Shown: positions 1-8,580 of the stretch, in pieces | Layout: the number at the start of each line of letters is the position of its first letter | How positions within the stretch are numbered: position 1 is the stretch's first letter | The notes under the pieces: model-generated | What the model was told of the DNA's origin: nothing | Databases searched by the model: none | What the model saw: the letters and a program-made list of their open reading frames with translations, nothing else | Position numbers and translations under genes: made by a program | Source of the DNA: Fodinibius saliphilus | GTDB taxonomy: Bacteria > Bacteroidota > Rhodothermia > Balneolales > Balneolaceae | DNA length: 64,000 nt | Reading direction: 5' to 3' | NCBI RefSeq assembly: GCF_005869845.1 | Contig: NZ_VAWF01000003.1 | Span: 62,001 to 126,000 of the forward strand

Positions 1-250
1 TGTCGATCTCAGCAAGAACAGTATCGTCATCAACACTTTTAACTTTAGCGATCATGCCGCCTGAAGTTATAATTTTATCACCCTTTTCAAGGTTGTTAAC
101 TTTCTCCTCAATTTCTTTCTGTTGCTGTTTTTGAGGACGAATAATAAAGAAATAAAAGATAGCAAAAATAGCCCCGAGGAAGATCAGATTCATCCATCCT
201 CCACCACCCCCTTCAGGGGCTCCCATCAAAAGTAACGCAATATTGAACAT
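1..250 (-). CDS. yajC: YajC, Sec translocon accessory subunit (C-terminus outside window)
   Basis: Read on the minus strand, this frame starts with ATG at 250 and stays open to the window edge, giving 83 residues. A Gly-rich N-terminus is followed by one membrane segment (about residues 20-37, ending IFYFFIIRP) and then the family hallmark RPQKQQQKE and the GDKIITSGGM motif. That order is typical of YajC, a single-pass inner-membrane protein that associates with SecDF-YidC. The family is usually about 90-110 residues, so only the tail is missing. secD often follows yajC, but that position lies outside the window. Confidence 0.93.
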   Translation of the reverse strand, partial: MFNIALLLMGAPEGGGGGWMNLIFLGAIFAIFYFFIIRPQKQQQKEIEEKVNNLEKGDKIITSGGMIAKVKSVDDDTVLAEID

Positions 251-564
251 GAAATAATTAGTTTTATTACAGCTGATTGTTAAAAATAGCTACTAAAGAT
301 ACCATTTTTGCCGGCCTGCTCCAATTTTACGAGATGATAAAAAGGCAATCCGCAGCAGCTAAGCCGAATTTCCCATAGAAGGCTTTGTAAAACTAGCTTG
401 TCATCCTCAACTCAGTTCAGGATCTTGGTTTAAACACCTATAACTGCATTGTAAGATTCTGAAACAAGGTCAGAATGACAAATGGAGATAGTTTCGCAAA
501 GCCCTCTCACATTTAAATTTCTTGGTTAGAATTCCGGACTTCTGGCTGTAGATACAACTGCGAC
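251..564. other. intergenic region between yajC and fadJ
   Basis: This 314-nt stretch has no supported gene. Its main content is the palindromic repeat at 377-507. It lies upstream of yajC and downstream of fadJ, so it should hold the yajC promoter, but I see no clear TTTG/TAnnTTTG pair. Confidence 0.6.
377..507. repeat. REP/MITE-like imperfect palindrome, 131 nt
   Basis: The two ends are inverted copies of each other: AGAAGGCTTTGTAAAACTAG at the left, and reversed at the right as AGAGGGCTTTGCGAAACTAT. The complementarity continues inward. TGTCATCCTCAACTCAGTTC at the left pairs with TGTCATTCTGACCTTGTTTC read from the right, and both arms reach a GG/GA-ATCTT core around a loop of about 26 nt. 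It has no coding capacity. It sits just past the fadJ stop and could act as an mRNA-stabilising or terminating hairpin. Similar TGTCATTCTGA palindromes are common dispersed repeats in Bacteroidota-type genomes (general knowledge). Confidence 0.7.
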
Positions 565-2688
565 TTAATCCTGGTGGAATTTTTTATCTGATTCCGCATA
601 TTTTTTTAGGATATCGGCCGGTGTAAATCGGGCTCCGTGTTTTTGCTCGTAATTTTGTAGACGTTCGACAATAGTACCAGCCCCTTCGCGGTCGATGTAG
701 CGGAACGGTCCGCCGAGGAATGGGGGAAATCCAAGTCCCAGTACAGCCCCAAGATCACCGTCAACGGGGTACCGTAAAATATCTTCTTGCAGGCACCAGG
801 CGGCCTCATTGACCATAGTCAGCGTCATGCGCTGCTGCACGGTTTCGGCATCCATGGAAGTGCGCCCGGAGCCCCCGAAAAATTCATAAATATCCTCATT
901 GGGTGCATCTTTCTTGGTTTCTCCGTTTTTCTGTTTGTAGCGGTAAAATCCTTTTTGATTCTTCCGACCTTTGTAGCCCGCCTCAAAAAGTTCTTCCGGT
1001 TTGGTACTGGGATTTACCCCGCGTTCAGCAAAAAGCTCATTGAGTACTTTGGTAATGTGGGCTGCCACATCAATACCCACTTCATCAAAGAGTGCCGCCG
1101 GCCCCACCGGAAAGCCGAAGTCTTTCATATGGCTGTCCAGCTCTTTAATAGCAATGCCTTCTTCAAGCAGCATCAGGGCTTCATTCATAAAGGGGGAGAG
1201 GATACGGGTAGTATAAAAGCCCGGTCCGTCATTTACTACAATCACATGCTTGCCCTGCTGAATGCCTACTTCTCGTGCTGTAGCGGTAACCCAGTCGGCG
1301 GTTTGATCTGTGGTGATAATTTCGAGCAGTGGCATCTTGGGCACCGGCGAAAAGTAGTGCATGCCCACCACCTGGTCCGGACGGTCGGCAGCATCTGCAA
1401 TGTCCCCAATAGGCAGGGAGGAGGTATTCGAAGCAAAGATAGTGTGGTCCGATGTGGCCTCCTCCACTTCCTGTAATATCGATTGTTTGAGATCCAGGTC
1501 CTCAAAAACGGCCTCGATAACCAGGTCCGTATTTTTAAAGCCCTTGTAGGTTTCCGTAGGAGTTACCAGGCTGGAGATGCGATCTCGTTCAAAAGAGGAG
1601 ATAATATGTTTCTCGCGTTTCTTTTCCAGCCGTTGCCAGATATCTTTCTTGCCTTCTCCGGCCTGTTCCACGGTTTGGTCTTTCAGTAAAACGCGGTAGT
1701 CATTATTGGCACTTACATCTGCAATACCCGAGCCCATGAGCCCGGCCCCAAGCACGCCAATTTTTTCGACTTCCCGAACCTTATCTTCGTCGGAATTTTT
1801 CTTGGCCCCCTGCATGGCAAAGAAGAGGTTTACCAGGGCTTTTGATTCCGGGGTGGCTGCCAGCTTACCAAAGTTGACGGACTCCAGCTCAAGTCCGGCT
1901 TCCATACCGTTTTCATAGCCCTCTTTTACGCAATCAATAATTTTGTCGGGGGCAGGGTAATTTCCTTTGGTTTTGGATTTTGAACGCTTGCGGGCCTGGG
2001 AGTAGATAATCTTCCGGAGCGGACTCAACCCCTCCATAAGCTGGTGGAGCAAGCTTCGCTTATCTTTTCGCTCAAAGTTACCTTTATTAATTTTTGCAAC
2101 TGCCTTTTTAGCTGCTGTGAGTACGGCATCGCGGTGGGTAAGCTCATCCAACAATCCCAGTTTATACGCTTTGCGGGGATAGATCGTTTTGCCCGTTAAC
2201 ATATAGGTGAGCGCATTTTGAACACCTATTAATCGGGGCAGGCGCTGGGTTCCTCCGCCGCCGGGAAGCAGTCCCAGCTGTACTTCGGGTTGCCCCATCG
2301 TGGTATCGGAATGCTCCGAAGCCACGCGATAGTTACAGGCCATGGCTACCTCCATGCCCCCGCCAATACAGGAGCCGTGAATGGCTGCTACTACGGGCTT
2401 GGCATAGTTTTCGAGCTTTAGCAGTAGCTTGTTGCCTCGCCGGCTCAACTCTTCAATACCTTCCGGGGCTGACTTGTTTTTGAGCATCTCCACATCGGCG
2501 CCGGCAATAAAATTGCTCTCTTTGCCGCTTACCAGCACAATCCCATCAATAGAGTCGGGGTCGGTATTTTGCAAGAGATCCTGGAATTCACCGATTAACT
2601 GTTCGTCCAGTTTATTTACTTTTTCGCCGGGTTGATCCAGCGTTACAACCAGTACACCGTCTTCATTTTCTGTCGATAGATAACTCAT
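565..2688 (-). CDS. fadJ: FadJ-type beta-oxidation multifunctional enzyme
   Basis: A 707-residue enoyl-CoA hydratase/3-hydroxyacyl-CoA dehydrogenase, about the length of E. coli FadJ. The N-terminal crotonase domain (about 1-190) shows the oxyanion segments IAGADVEML and [14 protein letters not shown], with the two catalytic glutamates at E113 and E135. The Rossmann NAD site [13 protein letters not shown] lies near residues 308-320. The dehydrogenase catalytic His is in GMHYFSP near residue 443, and C-terminal 3HCDH domains follow. It hydrates trans-2-enoyl-CoA and oxidises L-3-hydroxyacyl-CoA. The thiolase gene lies 32 nt upstream on the same strand, which makes a fadIJ operon. FadJ is preferred over FadB because the partner is FadI-like. 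Confidence 0.95.
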   Translation of the reverse strand: MSYLSTENEDGVLVVTLDQPGEKVNKLDEQLIGEFQDLLQNTDPDSIDGIVLVSGKESNFIAGADVEMLKNKSAPEGIEELSRRGNKLLLKLENYAKPVVAAIHGSCIGGGMEVAMACNYRVASEHSDTTMGQPEVQLGLLPGGGGTQRLPRLIGVQNALTYMLTGKTIYPRKAYKLGLLDELTHRDAVLTAAKKAVAKINKGNFERKDKRSLLHQLMEGLSPLRKIIYSQARKRSKSKTKGNYPAPDKIIDCVKEGYENGMEAGLELESVNFGKLAATPESKALVNLFFAMQGAKKNSDEDKVREVEKIGVLGAGLMGSGIADVSANNDYRVLLKDQTVEQAGEGKKDIWQRLEKKREKHIISSFERDRISSLVTPTETYKGFKNTDLVIEAVFEDLDLKQSILQEVEEATSDHTIFASNTSSLPIGDIADAADRPDQVVGMHYFSPVPKMPLLEIITTDQTADWVTATAREVGIQQGKHVIVVNDGPGFYTTRILSPFMNEALMLLEEGIAIKELDSHMKDFGFPVGPAALFDEVGIDVAAHITKVLNELFAERGVNPSTKPEELFEAGYKGRKNQKGFYRYKQKNGETKKDAPNEDIYEFFGGSGRTSMDAETVQQRMTLTMVNEAAWCLQEDILRYPVDGDLGAVLGLGFPPFLGGPFRYIDREGAGTIVERLQNYEQKHGARFTPADILKKYAESDKKFHQD

Positions 2689-2720
2689 AATAGTAGTCTA
2701 TAAGAAATTGGAATCTGAAA

Positions 2721-4031
2721 TTAGCCGTCAAAGCGTTCCAGGACAATGGCATGTCCCTGTCCGCCTGCAGCGCAAGCGGCCACAAGTGCGAGCTCACCGT
2801 CTTCGTGATGAAGGCGATTTGCTGCGGTTGTTACAAGGCGGACGCCTGTAGCTCCGAAGGGGTGTCCCAGTGAAAGGGAGCCGCCCCAGCAGTTGAACGT
2901 ATCCATGGGGATTTCGCCCACCTTTTGATCGCGGTCCAGCTTCTCTTTGGCAAAAGTGTCGGAGTTTAATGCTTTGAGTACCGTCAGAATCTGTCCGGCA
3001 AAAGCCTCATGAAATTCAAACACATCGATATCGGAAAGTTGCAGGTCCATGGCATCTAACACCTTCGGGACCGCATAAGCGGGGCCCAGCAGCAGTTCAT
3101 CTTCGGGATCCTGAGCTACATAGGTATAGGCCCTTAAATACGCTTTGGGCGTAATTCCTTGTTGCAAGGCCGTTTCTTTCTCCATGATGAGAGAGGCAGA
3201 GGCTCCGTCGGTAAAGGCCGATGAGTTTCCGGCTGTAATGGTCCCGTGGGGCTTTATGAATGCCGGCGATAGTTTCTCCAGCTTCTCCATCGAGGTATCT
3301 TCGCGGAAGGTGTTGTCGTGTTCAATCGTATCGAAATCGGGAGGTACCGCTGCCGGCAGCAGCTCGGGATCGAGCCATCCTTCCTTTGTTGCTTTTGCCG
3401 CCAGCTGATGCGAGCGAAGCGCATACTCATCCTGCTCTTGGCGACTGATTCCGAAGTGGGCGGCCATCCGATCACAGCTTTCGCCCATCGTTTCGCCGGT
3501 CGAAAATTCAGCGATAGCGGGTATCTCCGGCAGCAGGTGGGAGGGGCGTAAGCCTTTGAAAAACTTCAGAAAATCGCTGATCGATTTATACTTACGCGCT
3601 TCCAACAGTTTTTGCCGAAACGTCTTGCGAAAGCGAATGGGGATGTCGGACATCGTTTCAGTGCCGCCGGCAAGTACCGCTTTGGCTTGTCCCGCTTTAA
3701 TCAGGTTGATAGCACTGGTAACGGCCTGGTTCGAAGAGATGCAGGCTTGCGTTACCGTATGGGCCGGAACGTGATTGGGGATGCCTGCGCCCAGTGCCGA
3801 CTCCCGCGCTACGTTGCTGGTGTTAACATCCTGTATAACCGTCCCCATGATAACCCGGTCGAGATTGCCGCCATCGATAGGGGCGCGGCTGATGATGCCT
3901 TCTACCGCCAGCCTGCCGAGGTCATAGGCCATTAAGTCGTTGTAGCCGGTCCCCGAACGCTGAAAGGGAATTCTGCCGCCGTCGACAATTACTGCTTCTA
4001 ACTGAGATCCATTGGTTGATTGATCAGTCAT
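2721..4031 (-). CDS. fadI: FadI-type 3-ketoacyl-CoA thiolase
   Basis: A 436-residue thiolase, the same length as E. coli FadI. The nucleophilic Cys is C97 in VTQACISSNQA. The active-site His lies in LSLGHPFGATG and the second Cys in VAACAAGGQGHA near the C-terminus. It cleaves 3-ketoacyl-CoA to acetyl-CoA and a shortened acyl-CoA. It is first in the operon, with fadJ 32 nt downstream. The extended insertion around residues 150-190 is typical of the FadI/trifunctional beta type. No fatty-acid regulator gene is adjacent. Confidence 0.94.
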   Translation of the reverse strand: MTDQSTNGSQLEAVIVDGGRIPFQRSGTGYNDLMAYDLGRLAVEGIISRAPIDGGNLDRVIMGTVIQDVNTSNVARESALGAGIPNHVPAHTVTQACISSNQAVTSAINLIKAGQAKAVLAGGTETMSDIPIRFRKTFRQKLLEARKYKSISDFLKFFKGLRPSHLLPEIPAIAEFSTGETMGESCDRMAAHFGISRQEQDEYALRSHQLAAKATKEGWLDPELLPAAVPPDFDTIEHDNTFREDTSMEKLEKLSPAFIKPHGTITAGNSSAFTDGASASLIMEKETALQQGITPKAYLRAYTYVAQDPEDELLLGPAYAVPKVLDAMDLQLSDIDVFEFHEAFAGQILTVLKALNSDTFAKEKLDRDQKVGEIPMDTFNCWGGSLSLGHPFGATGVRLVTTAANRLHHEDGELALVAACAAGGQGHAIVLERFDG

Positions 4032-4170
4032 AATATATATGTACGAGTGAAAGACAACGAATATGTTAATACAACTCTAAAATGGGTGAAACCAACCCCT
4101 AAATCAAGAGAAAACTTAACAGTGTTAACCTGGGGGAAATTCCCTGCTTTAAAATTGATTTAGAAATTGT

Positions 4171-4201
4171 TTTGTCAGATTGTAGATAATCCGTATATTT
4201 G
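4171..4201 (+). promoter_or_regulatory. Bacteroidota-type promoter for tRNA-Val
   Basis: TTTG at 4171-4174, a spacer of exactly 19 nt, and TATATTTG at 4194-4201 match the Bacteroidota sigma consensus TTTG-N19-TAnnTTTG. The mature tRNA begins 15 nt further on, so the predicted start site (about 4208) leaves a short 5' leader. Confidence 0.75.
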
Positions 4202-4216
4202 TGCTCTCTCAAAAAG

Positions 4217-4290
4217 GGGCGATTAACTCAGCGGTTTAGAGTGCTTCCCTTACAAGGAAGAAGTCGCAGGTTCGAATCCTGCATCGCCCA
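4217..4290 (+). tRNA. tRNA-Val (anticodon TAC)
   Basis: A full cloverleaf can be folded by hand. The acceptor stem is GGGCGAT/ATCGCCC, the D-stem ACTC/GAGT, and the anticodon stem CTTCC/GGAAG with loop CTTACAA (anticodon TAC at positions 34-36). The T-arm is GCAGG-TTCGAAT-CCTGC and the discriminator is A. The 3' CCA is not encoded. The length is 74 nt. A consensus promoter lies upstream and a strong terminator directly downstream, so it is a single-gene unit. Confidence 0.97.
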
Positions 4291-4294
4291 CTCT

Positions 4295-4331
4295 CAAGCC
4301 TTGCAAGTCATTGACTTGTGAGGCTTTTTTT
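4295..4331 (+). terminator. Rho-independent terminator after tRNA-Val
   Basis: AAGCCTTGCAAGTCA pairs with TGACTTGTGAGGCTT across a two-base loop (one internal mismatch region) and is followed by a run of seven T. It starts within 6 nt of the tRNA 3' end. Confidence 0.88.
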
Positions 4332-4557
4332 GTTTTTGTAGAAACCTTTTCTCGGTAGATATTGGAGAACCAAGAATTATCAGCCCTTCTAACTGGTGTC
4401 CAAATCCCTATGGTAATAAAAAGAGTGAAGAGTCCCTGTTTTGTAAAAAGTAAATTCTATATTTTAGCGCTGGGGTTTGACCAATCTTTCGAAATTATTA
4501 TGTTGCGTTACATTCTATCAAGAGAAATAGTGCCCCTGAAGCCATAGAAATGGAGTA

Positions 4558-5124
4558 ATGATGGTTTATGATCCCAAAAAACATAACCGCCGTTCTATCC
4601 GTCTAAAGGGACATGATTACGCATCGCCCGGTCTGTATTTTTTGACCATTTGTACCTATAAACGCCAATGTATTTTCGGGGAGATAAAAGGGGATAAAAT
4701 GTTGTTAAATTCTTGGGGAGAAATCGCCCGGGAAAACTGGATAAATACCGAATCCATTCGTGATAATGTGAGATTGGATGTGTTTGTCGTTATGCCGAAT
4801 CATATACATGGTATCATTGAGATTGTTGATTCTAAAAATATCGTAGGGGTGTATCGCAATACACCCCTACGATCAGACAGCCCTGTAAACCAATCGGAAT
4901 TTAAATCACCATCCGAAACTATTGGGGCAATTGTTCGGGGATATAAATCGACGGTTACCAAACAGATTAACAAGATTAGAAATTCACCGGGCGAAAAAGT
5001 TTGGCAACGAAATTATTATGATCACATCATCCGGGATAAAAAATCATTGGAGCGCATCCGCTATTATATTATTCAGAATCCAGCCCAATGGCAGGAAGAT
5101 CAGAATAATCCGATAAATGTTTAA
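4558..5124 (+). CDS. REP-associated tyrosine transposase (RAYT, Y1_Tnp family)
   Basis: This 188-residue single-strand HUH transposase has the double-His motif PNHIHG (H82, H84) and a candidate nucleophilic Tyr at Y129 in IVRGYKS. The RAYT C-terminal signature runs from KVWQRNYYDHIIRD to RYYIIQNPAQW. RAYTs act on REP/BIME palindromes and are usually single-copy domesticated relatives of IS200/IS605 transposases. Start choice: GGAG at 4552-4555 is only 2 nt from the first ATG (4558) but 5 nt from the second (4561), so the second may be used. The frame contains a perfect 34-nt palindrome at codons 95-105 that adds IVGVYRNTPLR without breaking the protein. Confidence 0.92.
   Translation: MMVYDPKKHNRRSIRLKGHDYASPGLYFLTICTYKRQCIFGEIKGDKMLLNSWGEIARENWINTESIRDNVRLDVFVVMPNHIHGIIEIVDSKNIVGVYRNTPLRSDSPVNQSEFKSPSETIGAIVRGYKSTVTKQINKIRNSPGEKVWQRNYYDHIIRDKKSLERIRYYIIQNPAQWQEDQNNPINV
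4840..4873. repeat. perfect REP-like hairpin inside the RAYT gene
   Basis: The arms ATCGTAGGGGTGTAT and ATACACCCCTACGAT are perfectly complementary (15 bp) around the loop CGCA. The start is in frame with the RAYT codons, and the palindrome is read as Ile-Val-Gly-Val-Tyr-Arg-Asn-Thr-Pro-Leu-Arg. It lies between the HUH motif and the Tyr helix, in a region expected to be a flexible linker. Confidence 0.93.
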
Positions 5125-5246
5125 TTTATATCATCACTGCTAATGGGGTTGTTTAAAAGGTTGGGAGTGCGATATCATCGGAGATGAGGATATAGGGTAC
5201 AGTGACTATTTACGGTCAGTCACATAGCTGCTGTTTTGAAAAAAAT

Positions 5247-6788
5247 CTAACCCTCAAAAACTTCCTGATATTTCTCCTCTAACATAGCAATCTCATCCTC
5301 GGTCATTGCTTCAAACTCCTTTGCCTTCGCACGTTTAGATAGTGTGCCATCATTTTGACGCAAAAAGCCGATAAGATTTTCCATATCCTTATCCGGCATA
5401 TCAAAGTGTTCAGAAATGAAGGTTCTCATCTTATCATGTCGCTCCAGGTACTGAACTTCTTCCGGTAACGTATCGGTAACCGTTTTTTCTACGCATTTAT
5501 AGAGAAATTCAGCATGTTTGGTAGCATCGAAGTAGCGATAAAGATTAATCGTATCGTTTAAGACTTCGACATTTCCATCAGGTGTTGCTTCCCACTCAAT
5601 GAAATCAAGACGTGGCTTGGAATAAGATTCCAGTACTTCCCTATACTCATCAATTCGGTCAAGGATCACTGATGAAACAGGAAAAATAAGTCCTTTGGGG
5701 GTGAACTCTTTTTTGGCCAATACATGATGTATTAAGTATCGATGTACACGGCCGTTTCCATCTGTAAAAGGATGGATGAATACGAAGCCAAATGCAATAA
5801 GAGTGGCTGCTAAAACTGGATCATAATCACTTTCTATTAATGATTCATTAGTATCTAATAAACCATCTATTAATTTAGGAACATCTTCCCATCTGGCTGA
5901 GATATGATCTGGGACCGGCTTACTATTCACACGGTTATGTACTCCTACAAAACCTCCTTCTTTACGCCAACCCATATCCACAAATCGCCGATCTTCTATA
6001 ACAATCTCCTGGAGTCGTAATAATTCATCCTTGGTAAGGTCTTTCTGGCCAGCCTGACCAATGGCTTTACCCCACCGTTCTGCACGATTTTCCGGAGGAG
6101 TTTCTCCCTCAATAGCATAGGATGCTTTGGAGTCTTGTAGCAGTAGAAAAGCAGCAGCTCTGGATAGTAAGTCCGGATGAATCTTACCTATAGTTTCTTG
6201 TACGTTTTCTTCTAATTCTTCTGTACTAAAGCTCTCTAGTTTATCTGTCCGTCGAATGAGTGGACAGAAATTTTTATTTCCCGGTAGGTTATTCCAAACC
6301 CGGTGCCTTTTGGATCTTTGCCTTGATCCGGGATATTGCAAATCTGGGTCAAGTGCTTCTATATAGTTCCCTGACTTGGCATCTTCCAGATCCAGTTTCT
6401 CACCTATCAGCCATTCATAGAAAAACCATATTCTTCGGCTATTACGGCCGGTGGGTTGATTCTTAACAATAGCTTCAATTTCGGTTTTATCTATTGCTTC
6501 AAATAGCTTTTTTAAGATCAGCAGATTAACTCCTTCATATCTAAAAGCAAAAGTTAAATGCCCAAGTAAGGTCGGGTCTGGTTCCTGTACTGTTCTAAAT
6601 ACCTGCCATTTACCTTCTGTGTAGCTTCTGTGTTTCTCACTTATTGCAGAAAGAAGTTCAGGCAATGGTACTTCTAAATCATACCGGTAAATTAATGCAC
6701 TATACCCAGCCAGCTTCATATCGATTTCAGGAAGGGTATATTTACGAAAAACGGTTACATTATCTGAAAATCGATTATTTTCGGGCAT
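5247..6788 (-). CDS. Fic-domain protein (predicted AMP transferase)
   Basis: A 513-residue Fic protein. The catalytic motif HPFTDGNGRVHR (H339 to R350) matches HPFx(D/E)GNGRxxR in full, so AMP transfer to a hydroxyl side chain is expected. An intramolecular inhibitory-helix motif, S-x3-E-G, is visible at S223-G228 (SYAIEG), which suggests a self-inhibited class II Fic. A long N-terminal region of about 200 residues has no domain I can name. The C-terminal part (about 410-513) resembles a helical winged-helix tail. No antitoxin gene is adjacent. Candidate operator repeats sit at 6851-6898, upstream of its start. Confidence 0.9.
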   Translation of the reverse strand: MPENNRFSDNVTVFRKYTLPEIDMKLAGYSALIYRYDLEVPLPELLSAISEKHRSYTEGKWQVFRTVQEPDPTLLGHLTFAFRYEGVNLLILKKLFEAIDKTEIEAIVKNQPTGRNSRRIWFFYEWLIGEKLDLEDAKSGNYIEALDPDLQYPGSRQRSKRHRVWNNLPGNKNFCPLIRRTDKLESFSTEELEENVQETIGKIHPDLLSRAAAFLLLQDSKASYAIEGETPPENRAERWGKAIGQAGQKDLTKDELLRLQEIVIEDRRFVDMGWRKEGGFVGVHNRVNSKPVPDHISARWEDVPKLIDGLLDTNESLIESDYDPVLAATLIAFGFVFIHPFTDGNGRVHRYLIHHVLAKKEFTPKGLIFPVSSVILDRIDEYREVLESYSKPRLDFIEWEATPDGNVEVLNDTINLYRYFDATKHAEFLYKCVEKTVTDTLPEEVQYLERHDKMRTFISEHFDMPDKDMENLIGFLRQNDGTLSKRAKAKEFEAMTEDEIAMLEEKYQEVFEG

Positions 6789-6850
6789 AATTTATACATA
6801 TCGATTACCAATTATTTTGATACTAATATTACCAAAATTGATTACTTTTT

Positions 6851-6898
6851 ATAAAAATCGTTTATATAAGGGGGTAATTTATAAAAAACGTTTATATC
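6851..6898. promoter_or_regulatory. paired inverted repeats upstream of the Fic gene (candidate operators)
   Basis: Two 18-nt units, TATAAAAATCGTTTATAT (6851-6868) and TATAAAAAACGTTTATAT (6881-6898), differ at one base and are spaced 30 nt apart, close to three helical turns. Each is itself an inverted repeat, TATAAA-N5-TTTATA. They lie 63-110 nt upstream of the Fic start. No binding protein is identifiable. Confidence 0.5.
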
Positions 6899-7147
6899 TT
6901 CCCGTCGGATTTATTCCAACCAAGTCCATTCCAGTTCGATCTAATTATTACGGCCATGAATCCCTAAAACGCAGGGTCTGATCCGCTGTTTGTGGCCGGA
7001 GGACCTAACAAACGCTTCTCTCTAGTATACGCTCCCGACTCTGCTATATTTCAAATATAGAAATAAAACGAAAGAAAAATATATATTTCGAAATGAAATA
7101 AAATATTATATCTTTTGTTTTTTTGAGTTTAATGAAAGATACCTAGT
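6899..7147. other. intergenic region with small palindromes
   Basis: No gene is supported here. 6952-6997 can fold into a stem of GGCCA with TGGCC enclosing CCCT/AGGG. 7044-7060 is a perfect palindrome, CTATATTT-C-AAATATAG. 7061-7105 is A-rich with GAAA and AAATGAAA repeats that resemble the agaS/susC intergenic region. The start of the DUF3472 lipoprotein follows. Confidence 0.45.
7086..7105. promoter_or_regulatory. candidate DeoR/AgaR-type site upstream of DUF3472 gene
   Basis: TTTCGAAATGAAATAAAATA carries two elements that reappear in the agaS-susC divergent promoter region: TTTCGAAATG (exact at 16154-16163) and AATGAAATAAAAT (near-exact at 16187-16200). DeoR-family regulators of the AgaR type bind TTTC-containing direct repeats (family knowledge). 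That this is an operator for the adjacent DeoR gene product is inference. Confidence 0.3.
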
Positions 7148-8503
7148 GTGATGAGAGATCAGTTATATTCGAGTGTAAAGAGGGTAAAGGCGGTTGTTTT
7201 ATTATTTGTAGTCCCCATTCTGTTGGGATGTGCCGGGAATACCCAGGTAAGTGGGCAAAATCAGGAGGAAGGGTTTAAAAAAGAAGTTGTTGTACCGCTA
7301 GGGGGCAATACCTATCAAACCAATCCCGAAAGTAATGAGTCGATTACTACGGAAGGTATTCAGCAGTGGAGCAATGTAAAGAGCATCTTCAGTACCTTTG
7401 TTAAAGTCACCGGGGCCGATAGTGTTAAGGTATCGGCCAAGGCTACGTTATCATCAGCCAACAGTACGATAGCTATTACAGTCGGGGGAAGCACCAAAGA
7501 GGTGGAGCTCTCTGAAAGTGATAGTTATGTGGCAACAGAAGCCCCTGTATTTCCCATTGAAAAAGAGGGGTATGTGCAGATTGACATAAAAGGGGTTGAT
7601 AAAACGGGCACCAATTTTGCAAAAGTGAGAGACCTTATTTTGCATATCCCGGAGCAGGCATCGGTAACGTATATCGAGAATAATGAAGAGAATAATTTCT
7701 ACTGGGGACGAAGAGGTCCCTCGGTGCACCTGCAGCATAAACTGCCTGAGAATACCGATTTTGAATGGTTTTATAGTGAAATAACAGTCAGAAAGGGCGA
7801 AGATCCCGTGGGGTCCTATTTTATGGCAAATGGGTTTTCGGAAGGGTATTTCGGGATACAGGTGAATTCGGAACAGGAGCGGCGCGTACTGTTTTCGGTC
7901 TGGAGTCCCTACAATACGGATAACCCGGATGATATTCCTGCGGATGAGCGTATACAGCTGCTTGCAAAGGGGGATGGGGTAGAGGCCGGTGAATTTGGTA
8001 ATGAGGGATCTGGGGGGCAGAGTTATTGGGTGTTTCCCTGGAAACCCGGTAATACGTATAAGTTTTTAAACAGGGTAAAACCGGACGGTGAAGGAAATAC
8101 CATTAATACGGCTTATTTTTATGCTCCCGAGCTTGGAGAGTGGAAGCTCATTGTCAGTTTCTTGCGGCCGAAGACTGATAAATGGATGACGGGGATCTAT
8201 TCCTTTTTAGAAAACTTTGCGGCAAGTAATGGATATAAAAAACGGAAAGGGTATTACGGCAACCAATGGGTACGAGACAAGGAAGGGAGCTGGCACGAAA
8301 TCACCGGAATTACCTTTACGGGAGATAAGATAGCTAATTCCGGATTTCGGGTAGATTTCTCTAGCGGCGTTGACGGTAAAAGGTTTTATTTACGAAATGG
8401 TGGTTTTGAGGTTGGAGAGGTGACTTTGCAAACAGAGTTTAACAGGGATGCCACAGGAACTCCTCCGGATATTGCTTTCGATAGCCTTCCAAAGGGGCAA
8501 TAA
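7148..8503 (+). CDS. DUF3472-domain lipoprotein
   Basis: A 451-residue secreted lipoprotein. A hydrophobic leader ends in the lipobox LLGC (Cys near residue 28). Residues about 50-165 look like the DUF5077 beta-sandwich often fused to this family. The rest carries the DUF3472 signatures PVGSYFMANGF, GYFGIQVNS, FSVWSPY, GEFGNEGSGGQSY and FLRNGGFEVG. DUF3472 proteins are common in polysaccharide-utilisation contexts of Bacteroidota, and no enzymatic activity is established to my knowledge. The gene precedes the DeoR regulator on the same strand and faces the sugar-catabolic operon, so a role in glycan binding at the cell surface is plausible but inferred. Confidence 0.88.
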   Translation: MMRDQLYSSVKRVKAVVLLFVVPILLGCAGNTQVSGQNQEEGFKKEVVVPLGGNTYQTNPESNESITTEGIQQWSNVKSIFSTFVKVTGADSVKVSAKATLSSANSTIAITVGGSTKEVELSESDSYVATEAPVFPIEKEGYVQIDIKGVDKTGTNFAKVRDLILHIPEQASVTYIENNEENNFYWGRRGPSVHLQHKLPENTDFEWFYSEITVRKGEDPVGSYFMANGFSEGYFGIQVNSEQERRVLFSVWSPYNTDNPDDIPADERIQLLAKGDGVEAGEFGNEGSGGQSYWVFPWKPGNTYKFLNRVKPDGEGNTINTAYFYAPELGEWKLIVSFLRPKTDKWMTGIYSFLENFAASNGYKKRKGYYGNQWVRDKEGSWHEITGITFTGDKIANSGFRVDFSSGVDGKRFYLRNGGFEVGEVTLQTEFNRDATGTPPDIAFDSLPKGQ

Positions 8504-8580
8504 AAAAAGTTGATTTCTTTTCTTATCTTGGCATTTGCTGTTATAAATGAGTGACCTTTAATAATGTCAGAAAGAAATAG

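Noticed and set aside
787-1476. Long open frame (229 codons) on the plus strand inside fadJ
   Set aside because: It is antisense to a gene with full catalytic motifs, shows no recognisable domain, and fits the open-frame bias created by codon use of the real gene.
4362-4547. 61-codon plus-strand frame between tRNA-Val and the RAYT gene
   Set aside because: It has no domain and no ribosome-binding site. It lies just after a terminator and just before a transposase-like gene, where random sequence is expected.
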